Shown: one piece after another, positions 36,925 through 45,996 of the stretch | How the letters are laid out: every line of letters begins with the position of its first letter | Numbering within the stretch: position 1 is the stretch's first letter | Assembly (NCBI GenBank): GCA_000306725.1 | Contig: CP003083.1 | Location: forward strand, 2,592,042-2,656,041 | Source of the DNA: Methanolobus psychrophilus R15 | GTDB taxonomy: Archaea > Halobacteriota > Methanosarcinia > Methanosarcinales > Methanosarcinaceae | Length of the DNA stretch: 64,000 bases | Reading direction: 5' to 3' | Notes under the pieces: generated by a model | The model's database searches: none | What the model was told of the DNA's origin: nothing | The model's input: the letters and a program-made list of their open reading frames with translations, nothing else | Translations under genes and position numbers: made by a program

Positions 36925-39582
36925 ATGGATCTGAATCGTTTCACTCAGAAGGCCCAGGAGGCCGTTCAGGATTCAACAACGATTGCTGCGAGGTACAGAA
37001 ACCAGCAGATAGATTGCGAACACCTGTTGCTTGCGATGCTCGAGCAGACGGGGGGACTTGTGCCTACCTTGCTCAAGAATCTGGATGCAGACCTCGACCG
37101 GGTGACGCAAAATGTGGAGTTACATCTGGAAGGACTGCCTCAGGTATCGGGTCCTGGTGGCGAGCAGGTCTACATGACACAGACCCTGCGGCGTGTGCTT
37201 GATTCTGCCTTACGGGAAGCGGGCAAGATGAAGGACGAGTATGTCAGCGTCGAGCATCTCCTGCTTGCAATAGCCGGTGAGAGCAGTTGCTCGAGCAGTA
37301 AAGTGCTTTCCTCAGAGGGCATTACAAGGGACCGGCTTCTCAATGCCATCAAGGATATAAGGGGCAATAGGAGGGTGACATCTGAGAACCCGGAGGGCAC
37401 CATGGAGCCTTTGAAGAAGTACGGTATCGATTTTACAGAGCTTGCATCCCAGGGAAAACTTGACCCTGTCATAGGCAGGGACCAGGAAATAAGGCATTCC
37501 ATAGAGATCCTTTCCCGGCGCAGAAAGAACAATCCTGTGCTTATCGGCGAGGCGGGTGTGGGTAAGACCGCTATCGTGGAGGGACTTGCCCAGCGTGTGG
37601 CAAAGAGGGATGTGCCCGAGGCTATGAAGGATAAAAGGATCATAGCTCTTGATATGGGTGCACTTGTTGCTGGTGCCAAGTTCAGGGGTGAATTTGAGGA
37701 AAGGCTCAAGGCCGTTCTTAAGGAAGTGTCCGATTCTGAAGGTCAAATCATCCTGTTCATCGATGAGATCCACACAATCGTAGGTGCGGGTGCCACGGAG
37801 GGTGCAATGGACGCCGGCAACCTGCTAAAACCCATGCTTGCCCGCGGCGAGTTGCATTGTATAGGCGCAACTACCCTGGATGAGTACCGCAAGTACATCG
37901 AGAAGGATGCTGCCCTGGAGCGCCGTTTCCTTCCGGTACTTGTGGAAGAGCCCACTGTCGAGGACACTATTTCGATACTTCGCGGCCTGAAGGAAAAGTA
38001 TGAGGTACACCACGGAGTACGCCTGAAAGACTCTGCACTGGTCGCGGCCGCTGTAATGAGCAGCCGTTATATTTCCGACAGGTTCCTGCCTGATAAGGCA
38101 ATAGACCTTGTGGACGAGGCCGCTGCCAAGAAGAGGACTGCCATCGACAGCAAGCCTGCCGAGCTCGATGAGGCTGACCGCAAGATAATGCAGCTTGAGA
38201 TCGAGCGTGAGGCGCTTAAGAAGGAAAAGGACGAGGCTTCCAAAGAGAGGCTTGAAGCCCTGGAAAAGGAGCTTGCTGATACAAGGGCAGAGTCCGATGC
38301 CATGAGGGCCAGATGGGACATGGAAAAGCAGGCCATCTCAAAATTGAATGCCCTTAAGCAGCAGATAGAGGATACCAAGGTGCAGCTTGAGCTTGCCGAG
38401 AATGACAGCAATCTGGAGCTTGCATCAAGGCTGAAGTACGGCACTCTTATCCCTCTTCAGAAGGAGTACACGCAGGAAGAGACTCGTCTGAAGGACATGC
38501 AGGGTGACATGCTCCTGAGTGAAGAGGTAGGCGAGGAGGATATTGCCGAGGTAGTGAGTCAGTGGACCCGCATACCTATAACCCGGCTGATGGAAGGCCA
38601 GCGTGAAAAGCTCATGCATTTCGAGGATAATCTGCACAACCGTATCATCGGACAGGAGGAAGCCGTCAAGGCTGTGTCTGATGCTGTAATACGCAATTAT
38701 GCCGGTATCAAGGATCCGAAGCGGCCAATTGGCAGCTTCATATTCCTGGGGCCTACGGGCGTGGGCAAGACCGAGCTTGTGAAGGCTTTGGCGGCAGAAC
38801 TGTTCAACGATGAGAATAGCATGATACGCATTGACATGTCGGAGTACATGGAAAAGCACACTGTTGCGCGCCTCATCGGGGCTCCACCCGGCTATATCGG
38901 CTATGATGAGGGCGGCCAGCTCACCGAAGCTGTGCGCAGGCGGCCTTACTCTGTGGTGTTGTTCGATGAGATAGAGAAAGCGCATCCGGATGTTTTCAAC
39001 GTCATGTTGCAGATACTGGACGACGGCAGGCTCACAGACTCTAAGGGGCGTACTGTGGACTTCAAGAATACACTGATAACGATGACTTCCAACATTTTCG
39101 GAGGCGATCTTACCCAGCTGCTGGGTGACAGCAGCGGCACTTACAGGCCTGAGCAGGGTTTCCCGCAACCGCGGAGCAGGAAGGAGGTTGACTATGCCGA
39201 GCTACAGATAAGGGCCATGCAGGAGCTTGGCAAGTATTTCAGGCCGGAGTTCCTCAACCGTATCGATGAGGTTGTTATCTTCCATACGCTCAAGCCCGAA
39301 GAACTGGCGCAGATAGTTGATATCAAGGTTGCTGACCTGCAGGAACGGCTGAAGGAGAAACGTATAACCCTCAACATCACAGAAGATGCAAAGCTCTATC
39401 TTGGCCGGGCAGGTTACAGCGAAACCTTCGGTGCAAGACCTCTTAAGCGTGTCATACAGAACGAGGTCGAGACAAAGATCGCCAAACTCATAGTTGCGGG
39501 CAAGGTGCCTGAAGGCTCCACAGTGACAGTGAATTCCGATGGCAAGAGTATATCGGTAAGTGTCATTGAAGCTGCAGGATAA
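36925..39582 (+). CDS. clpB: ATP-dependent chaperone ClpB
   Basis: Hsp100 disaggregase of 885 residues, bacterial type. N-terminal Clp repeat domain ([35 protein letters not shown]), AAA1 with Walker [17 protein letters not shown] and Walker [10 protein letters not shown], the M-domain coiled coil around residues 390-525 ([17 protein letters not shown]), AAA2 with [15 protein letters not shown] and [16 protein letters not shown], and the C-terminal [15 protein letters not shown] 36925 has SD ggag seven bases upstream; an in-frame ATG at 36910 does not. Works with DnaK/GroEL on aggregates. Confidence 0.95.
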   Translation: MDLNRFTQKAQEAVQDSTTIAARYRNQQIDCEHLLLAMLEQTGGLVPTLLKNLDADLDRVTQNVELHLEGLPQVSGPGGEQVYMTQTLRRVLDSALREAGKMKDEYVSVEHLLLAIAGESSCSSSKVLSSEGITRDRLLNAIKDIRGNRRVTSENPEGTMEPLKKYGIDFTELASQGKLDPVIGRDQEIRHSIEILSRRRKNNPVLIGEAGVGKTAIVEGLAQRVAKRDVPEAMKDKRIIALDMGALVAGAKFRGEFEERLKAVLKEVSDSEGQIILFIDEIHTIVGAGATEGAMDAGNLLKPMLARGELHCIGATTLDEYRKYIEKDAALERRFLPVLVEEPTVEDTISILRGLKEKYEVHHGVRLKDSALVAAAVMSSRYISDRFLPDKAIDLVDEAAAKKRTAIDSKPAELDEADRKIMQLEIEREALKKEKDEASKERLEALEKELADTRAESDAMRARWDMEKQAISKLNALKQQIEDTKVQLELAENDSNLELASRLKYGTLIPLQKEYTQEETRLKDMQGDMLLSEEVGEEDIAEVVSQWTRIPITRLMEGQREKLMHFEDNLHNRIIGQEEAVKAVSDAVIRNYAGIKDPKRPIGSFIFLGPTGVGKTELVKALAAELFNDENSMIRIDMSEYMEKHTVARLIGAPPGYIGYDEGGQLTEAVRRRPYSVVLFDEIEKAHPDVFNVMLQILDDGRLTDSKGRTVDFKNTLITMTSNIFGGDLTQLLGDSSGTYRPEQGFPQPRSRKEVDYAELQIRAMQELGKYFRPEFLNRIDEVVIFHTLKPEELAQIVDIKVADLQERLKEKRITLNITEDAKLYLGRAGYSETFGARPLKRVIQNEVETKIAKLIVAGKVPEGSTVTVNSDGKSISVSVIEAAG

Positions 39583-39612
39583 GAATGGTTCCGGAGAAGA
39601 AGAGTAAGGGAT

Positions 39613-39657
39613 GGAGGGAGGATGACTCCCCCTCCTGCTCTTGTTTAAGTCTTAAAC
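39613..39657. terminator. Hairpins between convergent clpB and repeat-protein gene
   Basis: GGAGGG (39613-39618) can pair with CCCTCC (39630-39635), and GTTTAAG (39643-39649) with CTTAAAC (39651-39657). Both lie in the 85 bases between the two converging stop codons and may end transcription from either side. T-runs are weak. Confidence 0.35.
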
Positions 39658-39667
39658 CCTGACTGCA

Positions 39668-41662
39668 TTACAGCCCCAGTGCCATCCTGATAAGGACTAT
39701 CAAGCCGACAAAAAGATTAAGCACGACAAGTCCGCCTACTGCCATGGCGCCTATCTTTATCATGTTTGTATTCAGCTTTGAACCCGTATCAATGAGTGAA
39801 AGGGCTTTTTGTACTGATTCCATGGTTTCGTTTGCTTTTGTAATTGCCTCTTTTGATTCTGTCAGGTTTGCATTGAGGTTGTCAAGCAACAGGTCTATCC
39901 TTGGTTGTTCTTCTGTCCTGACTGTCCGAAGCACCGCGTTCAATTCTTCAAGAGTACCCGGCACGCCAGTGTTGAGATTGTCAAGTAGCGCGTCGATACG
40001 CGGCTGTTCTTCTGTCCTGACGACCTGGAGCATACCATGTAGTTCCTCGAGTGTCCTTGGGACCTCTGCGTTAAGGTTATCAAGCAATATGTCTATGCGC
40101 GGCTGCTCTTCAGTTCTTACGCGTTTCAGGACCCCGTGGAGTTCTTCAAGTGTCCCGGGGATAACTCCGGGAACCTCTACCCATTTATTTGCCAGTTTCT
40201 CATATTTTTTATCTAGCTTCTGGGCCTGCCTGGCGTAGAACGCCTTTTGCGCCTTCATGGAATCATAGTTGCGCTGATAGCCATCGAACTTGGTACTAAG
40301 GGATGCGGATATCCTGGCGCCGTGTGGCTGCATTGAGGAATGCATATAGGTATTGGAATTGGACGCTACAGTCCCTGTTGTGACAGCTGCGGCGGCGGAA
40401 AGGGCTCTTAGACTTACGGTGACATCCTTCGCTGCAAGGGTATCTCCTTCTTCCAATGAGCTTACAATAGCACTATTGGCCTTGGGCGCGATGGGACTGT
40501 CTTTACTGGCAGCTGATCCTATGCTTGGTCCTGCAGTTGAGCCTGATACTCCCTCGACTTTAACGATATTTCCAGCTTCACGAATGACACCAGTTTCTAA
40601 TGTGGCATCTTTCCCGATAATGGTGCCTGCATTTATGGAATCTTCCCGGACTGCTCCGATGATCACTGCTTCATCTTTTATATTTACTACAGTGGTCATG
40701 TCGTCCTTTACGTTAACGACGCTGGATTCGTCTTTTATGTTAATGACGTTGGTTATATCATCTTTGATGTTTCCTGCATTGATGGTGCTGTCGATGATAT
40801 TGCTAATATTCATGACACTGTCAAGAATATCTGATGCATAGATGTTCTCTTTTGGGACCCTGATAGAGTCTATCCCTATCCGGAAGACATTTTCCGGGTA
40901 GACGCGGATCACATCCGCCATCCGGGATGTGAGAATATCCTTTCTTGTCAGCAGTTTGTTATAGTATTGTTTGTCAACCCTGAGAGCTTCAAGCTTGTCT
41001 TTGAGAGACTCGCTCTGCTCAGTGACAGGGATCGATACTTTTGTTGTGGTCACAAAGAGCTTTTTGATCTCCTGGAGTATCTCCTCGCTAACTTCAAGGT
41101 TATCATCCAGAGATGCCAGGATATCTTCTATCATGGGCTGCTCGATCGTGTTGAAACGCTCAAGCGATTCCTTTGCGTTGTATATGCCGGTTGTCAGCAC
41201 CCCGGGCTCCTGATAGTATATGTCCTGTATCTCCTTATTGACTGCTGCAAGCCTGGCAAGAAGCTGGAACTGTTTGATTACCAGGTCCATGTTCGATACA
41301 ATGTCCCAGAAGTTAAAGCTGAAACTTGAAGGGTTGCTGACACCAAGCTCCTTAAGTTCGTTCTCTACCTTTGTTTTTTCCTGCTTCAGGGCATTAAGCC
41401 TTGATTTCTCTTCGTCCCACAGGTCTGCCTCGCTTCTTGGTGTCAGCCTGTTGATAGTCAGGAGCTCTTCCGCTTCTTTCAGAGTGGATATTAGCTGCTC
41501 TCCTAATGTCTCGATCGTTGAACCGATTACTGCAATTGCAAGTCCTGCTTCTTCTGCGGCATCGCCTGCAGATTCTGCTGCATTGCCTGCCTGATAGGCA
41601 GCTTTTCCTATGGTATATAATCCACCTGTTGCAATACCTGCAACAACATCAAACCATCCCAT
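39668..41662 (-). CDS. Unrecognised 664-residue repeat protein, C-terminal membrane anchor
   Basis: No family recognised. The N-terminus (residues 5-60) is Gly/Ala-rich and amphipathic without a signal-peptide cleavage site. Helical, charged sequence follows to about 250. Residues 298-334 hold four short NxKDDxTxV-type repeats; 370-450 is Ser/Ala-rich low complexity. Residues 502-600 are three 33-residue tandem repeats (P-x-TLEELHG-x-L...RTEEQPRID-x-LLDNLN), with a degenerate copy near 165-195. A strong hydrophobic span at about 638-660 ends the protein. The mRNA has its own promoter region upstream (about 41700-41760). The design suggests a tethered coiled-coil or scaffold protein. Function unknown. 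Confidence 0.75.
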   Translation of the reverse strand: MGWFDVVAGIATGGLYTIGKAAYQAGNAAESAGDAAEEAGLAIAVIGSTIETLGEQLISTLKEAEELLTINRLTPRSEADLWDEEKSRLNALKQEKTKVENELKELGVSNPSSFSFNFWDIVSNMDLVIKQFQLLARLAAVNKEIQDIYYQEPGVLTTGIYNAKESLERFNTIEQPMIEDILASLDDNLEVSEEILQEIKKLFVTTTKVSIPVTEQSESLKDKLEALRVDKQYYNKLLTRKDILTSRMADVIRVYPENVFRIGIDSIRVPKENIYASDILDSVMNISNIIDSTINAGNIKDDITNVINIKDESSVVNVKDDMTTVVNIKDEAVIIGAVREDSINAGTIIGKDATLETGVIREAGNIVKVEGVSGSTAGPSIGSAASKDSPIAPKANSAIVSSLEEGDTLAAKDVTVSLRALSAAAAVTTGTVASNSNTYMHSSMQPHGARISASLSTKFDGYQRNYDSMKAQKAFYARQAQKLDKKYEKLANKWVEVPGVIPGTLEELHGVLKRVRTEEQPRIDILLDNLNAEVPRTLEELHGMLQVVRTEEQPRIDALLDNLNTGVPGTLEELNAVLRTVRTEEQPRIDLLLDNLNANLTESKEAITKANETMESVQKALSLIDTGSKLNTNMIKIGAMAVGGLVVLNLFVGLIVLIRMALGL
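39863..40159 (-). repeat. Three 99-base tandem coding repeats
   Basis: Three in-frame 33-codon repeats in the gene at 39668-41662, each with the core TEEQPRID and LLDNLN. The protein units differ at about a third of positions; the sequences GGTTGTTCTTCTGTCCT and GGCTGTTCTTCTGTCCT are visible at 39902 and 40003 in the plus-strand reading, and GGCTGCTCTTCAGTTCT at 40102, a spacing of about 99 bases. Confidence 0.85.
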
Positions 41663-41892
41663 GTTTTTTCCTCCGTTGAATGTTTTATAATGTTTGTTGA
41701 ATGTGCTATTGTTATTTTATCAACTTCTGAAAATATAAACCTGTCTATTTTTAAAACAAATGATAACTTGAGGAGGATCGTCTCCTGTCTTTCTGGAAAG
41801 GTTTTTATAGACTGATGTCACAGTTGTGTATGTTTTTCACACATCCCTATTCAAAATCTGTCTGGACAATTTATACATGGAGATCGAACAAA

Positions 41893-42585
41893 ATGGAACT
41901 TAAAGAAATTAACAAATTTGGACGTGAGCTTAAAGAAATATTAAACCTGAAGACCTCTCCTGTCGCAGTCGGGCTTGCTGCTGATGAGAACGACATTCCT
42001 CAAGGCATGGAAAAGATTGGTGAATCAACCAGGCATTGCCAGATGGTGGACAATGTAAGGAGAACTGGCTCTGCATTCTATACTACTCTGGATGACCATC
42101 AGTGTAAAGGCGGGGCTGCTGTCATGGGCATGAGTGAAATGGGAGAGAAACTGAAGAACGGCGAGTTCTACTTCCACCTTAATCACTTTGGCAACATTGA
42201 AGCTGCAAGGAAGACCATGGAAAAAGTGCCTTATGTAACACCATTTTCTGTCAAGTCCATCATGTACGCTCCGCTGGAACAGGCAACATTCATACCGGAC
42301 ATTGTAGTCATAGTCACGACTCCCCGACATGTTATGGAACTGTCCCAGGCTTTACTTTACACTTCCGGCGGCAGGATAGTTTCAAGCTTTGCAGGCAAGC
42401 AGAGCCTGTGCGGTGATGGCGTTGCACTCCCATATACTACAGGGGAGGTAGGTGTGACCGTAGGTTGCAGCGGAAGTCGCAAGTACACCCAGATACAGGA
42501 TGAAGAGATGATCATCAGTATTCCTGTTGAAAAGCTTCCTGAACTGGTGAAGGCTGCAGACAAGATGTTTGGCCAGCCCTGTTAA
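41893..42585 (+). CDS. DUF169 family protein
   Basis: A 230-residue soluble protein from ATG 41893, common in methanogens and other anaerobes. Typical elements: FGRELKEILNLKTSPVAVGL, RHCQMV, the CKGGAAVMGMSE segment, FSVKSIMYAPLEQATFIPDIVVIVTTP, KQSLCGDGVALPYTTGEVGVTVGCSGSRKYTQI in segments. Cysteines at the HCQM, QCKGG, LCGDG and GCSGS positions are conserved in the family and could bind metal or heme-type cofactors. No established function. Only weak SD is seen; TATA-like tttttatag lies at 41800. Confidence 0.85.
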   Translation: MELKEINKFGRELKEILNLKTSPVAVGLAADENDIPQGMEKIGESTRHCQMVDNVRRTGSAFYTTLDDHQCKGGAAVMGMSEMGEKLKNGEFYFHLNHFGNIEAARKTMEKVPYVTPFSVKSIMYAPLEQATFIPDIVVIVTTPRHVMELSQALLYTSGGRIVSSFAGKQSLCGDGVALPYTTGEVGVTVGCSGSRKYTQIQDEEMIISIPVEKLPELVKAADKMFGQPC

Positions 42586-43075
42586 AATCTTTTTCTGCAT
42601 ATGGACAGGTATGGTTTCTTAGCCTGCCTGTCATCTTCTATCCTACTGTTATAAAGAAGTCCGTTGGAAGCTCTCTTCCGCATTCTTGATAAGCCTGATG
42701 GGCAATTGGCTTTTCTTGCTGCTCTTTTTAAATGTGGTCTCTATTCTTTTCACTTCCACCCTTTTTGGTATGTATACAAACATTGTTACAATGATATATT
42801 TATGATAATGTTAATTAATCAGTATCTATTAGCTTATAATTTATGTAGATAATTGCTTTTTCGTTTGTTCAAATTGAGGCCTATGCAAAGAGTCCTTGTA
42901 TATCTTGTTTTTTTATGGGTTTTTTTCATTTTTATGTGCCATTTGATAGCGATAAATAGCACAGGGCATGCAGGTGTTCTTTTAATGTTAATTTGGTACA
43001 ATACCAAAAACTTACATAAACTTATATATTATGAACAGTTAGTATTCTGTATATCTCTATTGTGGAGGATTTCAG
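42586..43075. other. 490-base intergenic region before cobW
   Basis: No convincing gene. Two short open frames with hydrophobic translations (from 42664 and 42853) lack SD sequences and look like chance frames in AT-rich DNA. A TATA-like TTATATATT at 43022-43030 and SD ggagg serve the cobW-type gene. Three T-runs near 42720, 42850 and 42910 may include terminators. Confidence 0.45.
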
Positions 43076-44347
43076 ATGGATGCGATTGTGATTGGTGGCT
43101 TCTTAGGTAGCGGAAAGACAACGACTGTGATCAATGTAGGTAAATCTCTGGCTGAGAGAGGTCATAGTGTAGCGATAATAGTTAACGAGGTAGGCGAGGT
43201 TGGAATTGATGGCGATATCATCTCCAAATATGGGCTGGATACCAAGGAGATAACTAACGGCTGTATCTGCTGCACGCTCAAGCTTAATATGAAAACCACG
43301 CTGACCGAACTTCGTAACTCGTATAATCCCGATTTCATTATAGTGGAGCCTTCAGGAATCGCTTTTCCAAATGTAATAAAACAGAATCTTGAACTGATGA
43401 ACTTCGGAGAATCTATAAAAGTGGCTCCTCTTGTAACTCTTATAGACGGAAGTCGTTTCAAGGATATAATGAAGTCCGTAAAGAACTATGCTGTAAGGCA
43501 GATAGAAGATGCAGAGATCCTTGTGATCAATAAAGTGGACCTGATAGACCCTATCCGTGTCCCTATACTTGAAGAATCAGTGCAGCAGTTAAATCGCAAG
43601 GCTAAAGTCCTGAAAATGTCCTCGAGAGAGGAGGATGAAGGTTTCTATGAGATGATGAAGCTGATAGCTCCTTTAGTAATAATTAGGGACGCGCCTGATC
43701 ACACTCATGCAGAAGCTACTGTAACTCCTGCAAATTCATTTTCATCTGAAATTGCACTTCCTGTGTTAAACTCCCCGGGAGGGCACACCCACTACGACAG
43801 CCGCTCTTCAGGGCTCGCATCCTATGCCAACGATTACAGGATACTGGAAGAGGATATTGGAAGCGAAAAAGCAAGATCAATAGCAATGGACATTGCAGCG
43901 GCAGTAAAATCTGCAATAATGCAGAAGAGTCCGGAGTTTGTAGGTCACATTAAGATGTTCCTGGAGTCTCCTCGCGAGACTGTAAAGATAAGTATAACTT
44001 CCTATGCCGAGGATCCTGTGCTTGATATTATAAGGACGGCATCAGGAAATGCCCCTCGTTTCAAGATATTGACTGCAGTATCGGGTATGGAGGAAGACGG
44101 GCTCATCAAGCTGGTCGATGAGAGCGTCAAGACTGTTTTTAGCAGAAACAACATGCTCTCCCAACGGTTGCATGAGCCCCACGATCATGGTCACGACCAT
44201 GATAACCACGACCACCATGACCACGATGAAAATCCTGATCACCATCAGAAACATCATCATAAACTTCCTCGGGAGCAGGAAGTGCTGGATGACATCTATG
44301 ATCACGATCTGGTAAATTCCGATAGTGAAGGTACTTGCCATCTGTAA
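43076..44347 (+). CDS. CobW/G3E-family GTPase with His-rich tail
   Basis: COG0523 P-loop GTPase, 423 residues, of the family of metal-chaperone proteins (CobW, YeiR, ZNG1). Walker A GFLGSGKTT at 8-16, the signature metal motif GCICC at 62-66, switch EPSGIAFP near 91-98, base recognition NKVD at 152-155. Residues 294-356 form the C-terminal domain. A tail from 366-396 has about 15 His in alternation with Asp (HDHGHDHDNHDHHDHDEN), a metal-binding sequence. Likely delivers Zn, Ni or Co. The next gene is a copy of its C-terminal domain, and the nickelochelatase gene follows. Confidence 0.88.
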   Translation: MDAIVIGGFLGSGKTTTVINVGKSLAERGHSVAIIVNEVGEVGIDGDIISKYGLDTKEITNGCICCTLKLNMKTTLTELRNSYNPDFIIVEPSGIAFPNVIKQNLELMNFGESIKVAPLVTLIDGSRFKDIMKSVKNYAVRQIEDAEILVINKVDLIDPIRVPILEESVQQLNRKAKVLKMSSREEDEGFYEMMKLIAPLVIIRDAPDHTHAEATVTPANSFSSEIALPVLNSPGGHTHYDSRSSGLASYANDYRILEEDIGSEKARSIAMDIAAAVKSAIMQKSPEFVGHIKMFLESPRETVKISITSYAEDPVLDIIRTASGNAPRFKILTAVSGMEEDGLIKLVDESVKTVFSRNNMLSQRLHEPHDHGHDHDNHDHHDHDENPDHHQKHHHKLPREQEVLDDIYDHDLVNSDSEGTCHL

Positions 44348-44394
44348 GTCCTTCTTCTACCTCCTTTTTTCCATATCTCTAGGATGCCCTTAAA

Positions 44395-44592
44395 ATGTTC
44401 CTGCAGACTGAAGCAGTATCAGTGAGGGTAAGTGTGACATCTTTCAGGGACGATCCCGAAGTGGAACTTATCAGCACCAATGGCGCAGAGAAAAATAAAT
44501 TCACCGTATTTGCTGCAGTCACTGATATTGCACGGGACGATCTTGCAGATATCGTAGAAGGCTCAGTATTTGCCAGGTCGGGCTTGGTATAA
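44395..44592 (+). CDS. Small stand-alone copy of CobW C-terminal domain
   Basis: A 65-residue protein that aligns without gaps to residues 294-358 of the preceding GTPase: both start MFL, share V-x-x-S/T-V/I-TS-[YF], DP and I-x-T, and end in a [LI]-x-x-[LI]V-x-x-S-V pattern. About a third of positions agree and most of the rest are conservative. SD aggatg lies 8-10 bases before the ATG. It looks like a duplicated and detached domain that may bind the same partner as the GTPase. No known family for the isolated form. Confidence 0.65.
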   Translation: MFLQTEAVSVRVSVTSFRDDPEVELISTNGAEKNKFTVFAAVTDIARDDLADIVEGSVFARSGLV

Positions 44593-44640
44593 GCGCCTAG
44601 CTTTCATCAATTCAAGAAGAAGCTGTGTGAGAACACAGCT

Positions 44641-45036
44641 TTAAAGGACTTCCTGTGCTCTCTTGAAGATGAGCTCTGCGATTAGTTCGTCACTTCCAAG
44701 GGGCTTTCCGTATACTATTGTTACATCCTTTCCATCGAGTTTGACTTTTCCCTGCTTGGTTTCAGGGTCCAGTTTAAGGATCTCCGGGATATCCTTGGTT
44801 ATGTGCACGCCGGATGCAAGGAACACCGGGACTGCAGCTATTTTTGTCACGCCGGTACCTGCAAAGGACAATAAGGCCTCTTCGACGGAAGGTGTGCTCA
44901 TTTCCATAAAACCTGACTTGACAATATATTCAGGATGCTTTTTTGCTATCATGTCAGCGATCTCAGAAACTACCTGGTTGTTGTAGGGCAGCCTGCTGCC
45001 ATGGCCTATTGTTAGGATTCCCATCTTTTCAGTCAT
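44641..45036 (-). CDS. cfbA: Sirohydrochlorin nickel/cobalt chelatase
   Basis: CbiX-small type chelatase, about 131 residues, inserting Ni(II) into sirohydrochlorin for coenzyme F430 or Co(II) for cobamides. The catalytic His residues are in [10 protein letters not shown] near the start and [12 protein letters not shown] near 80. ATG 45036 has SD aggtgat at ideal spacing; the upstream in-frame ATG has none. Short, single-domain size is the ancestral archaeal form that acts as a homodimer. Sits beside the His-rich CobW-type GTPase in converging orientation. Confidence 0.9.
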   Translation of the reverse strand: MTEKMGILTIGHGSRLPYNNQVVSEIADMIAKKHPEYIVKSGFMEMSTPSVEEALLSFAGTGVTKIAAVPVFLASGVHITKDIPEILKLDPETKQGKVKLDGKDVTIVYGKPLGSDELIAELIFKRAQEVL

Positions 45037-45168
45037 TTTATCACCTAATTTCAAACAAGTAATATAAAGTAAATAAAAAGTGCTACCAAAAGCGACTTTA
45101 CTTTATATTGATTCAATATAACTCTTTTGCTTTTAAGAGGAACTGTCTGATATTCTCAAGGCAACCTC

Positions 45169-45996
45169 TCATTCAATAACAATCCTCTGCTCACTGCTAT
45201 ACACATACATGTTCGGCCTTCGTACAAAAGCTACCAGCGTGATCCCTGCCTCCTTCGCAAGCTCAACAGCCTCGCGCACAGTGGCGCCCTTGCTTGCAAC
45301 AAGAGGGAATCCTGCGTTAATTGCTTTTGAGACCATTGTGGATGCAAGCCGGCCGGTGGTCACCAGCACACACTGTGAGAGGTCCGCGCCGCTTAGCAGG
45401 GCCTTGCCAACTACCTTGTCTACAGAACATGCCCTTCCGACATCCTCGCAGAAGAAGAGAACTTCCCCATGGCTGTTGCACACCATGGATGTGTGCGCTC
45501 CCCCGGTCCTGTGCCAGGCCTTTCCTTTTTCCTTGAGCTGTTCCACGGCATCCAGGATGGCGTCTTTACTAAAACGTATATCAGAGACAATATGGAAGGT
45601 AGTGTTTTTGCGATAGGAAGTGGTTCCGCATCTCTGTTGATGTGTCAGTGCTGCAAGTTCTTCTGTATCGATATCTACCTCACAGAAGATGGAGTCTGAT
45701 GTTACTCTTATGGGTCCTGTGTTTGTACCGGGTCTGATGAATCCTTCACAGACCAGAAATCCCAGAGCAAGCTCTTTAAGCTCCTGTGGGCTTGCAAAAA
45801 AAGTAGTTATGTGGACTTTGTTAACGAAAAGGTCGAACCTTTCCTCAACAATTACGTCCACATCTAAGTATTGCTTGCGTTTGTCAGTGATCTCCAGGCA
45901 CTTCATGGGGATATAAAGGAGAGAGGAAACATTTTCCTCATCCTTTTGGAAGACCTTTGTCTCCCTGTTCATATCCGAGTGCCTCTGATCGCTCAT
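45169..45996 (-). CDS. fdhD: FdhD-type sulfurtransferase
   Basis: FdhD passes sulfur from a cysteine desulfurase to the molybdenum cofactor of formate-dehydrogenase-like enzymes. The 275-residue protein has LALGFLVCEGFI near residue 70, GGAHTSMVCN and the CLVTTGRLASTMVSKA, PLVASKGATVREAVELA and ITLVAFVRRPNMYVYS C-terminal segments. At the catalytic position where family members have a CGxCG-type pair, this one reads QRCGTTSY, with one cysteine. Start ATG overlaps the fmdB stop, so the gene belongs to the fmd operon; FmdB is the probable client. Confidence 0.88.
   Translation of the reverse strand: MSDQRHSDMNRETKVFQKDEENVSSLLYIPMKCLEITDKRKQYLDVDVIVEERFDLFVNKVHITTFFASPQELKELALGFLVCEGFIRPGTNTGPIRVTSDSIFCEVDIDTEELAALTHQQRCGTTSYRKNTTFHIVSDIRFSKDAILDAVEQLKEKGKAWHRTGGAHTSMVCNSHGEVLFFCEDVGRACSVDKVVGKALLSGADLSQCVLVTTGRLASTMVSKAINAGFPLVASKGATVREAVELAKEAGITLVAFVRRPNMYVYSSEQRIVIE

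Noticed and set aside
42664-43110. Two short hydrophobic frames upstream of the CobW-type gene
   Set aside because: No SD, AT-rich composition, and the second runs into the real gene in another frame.
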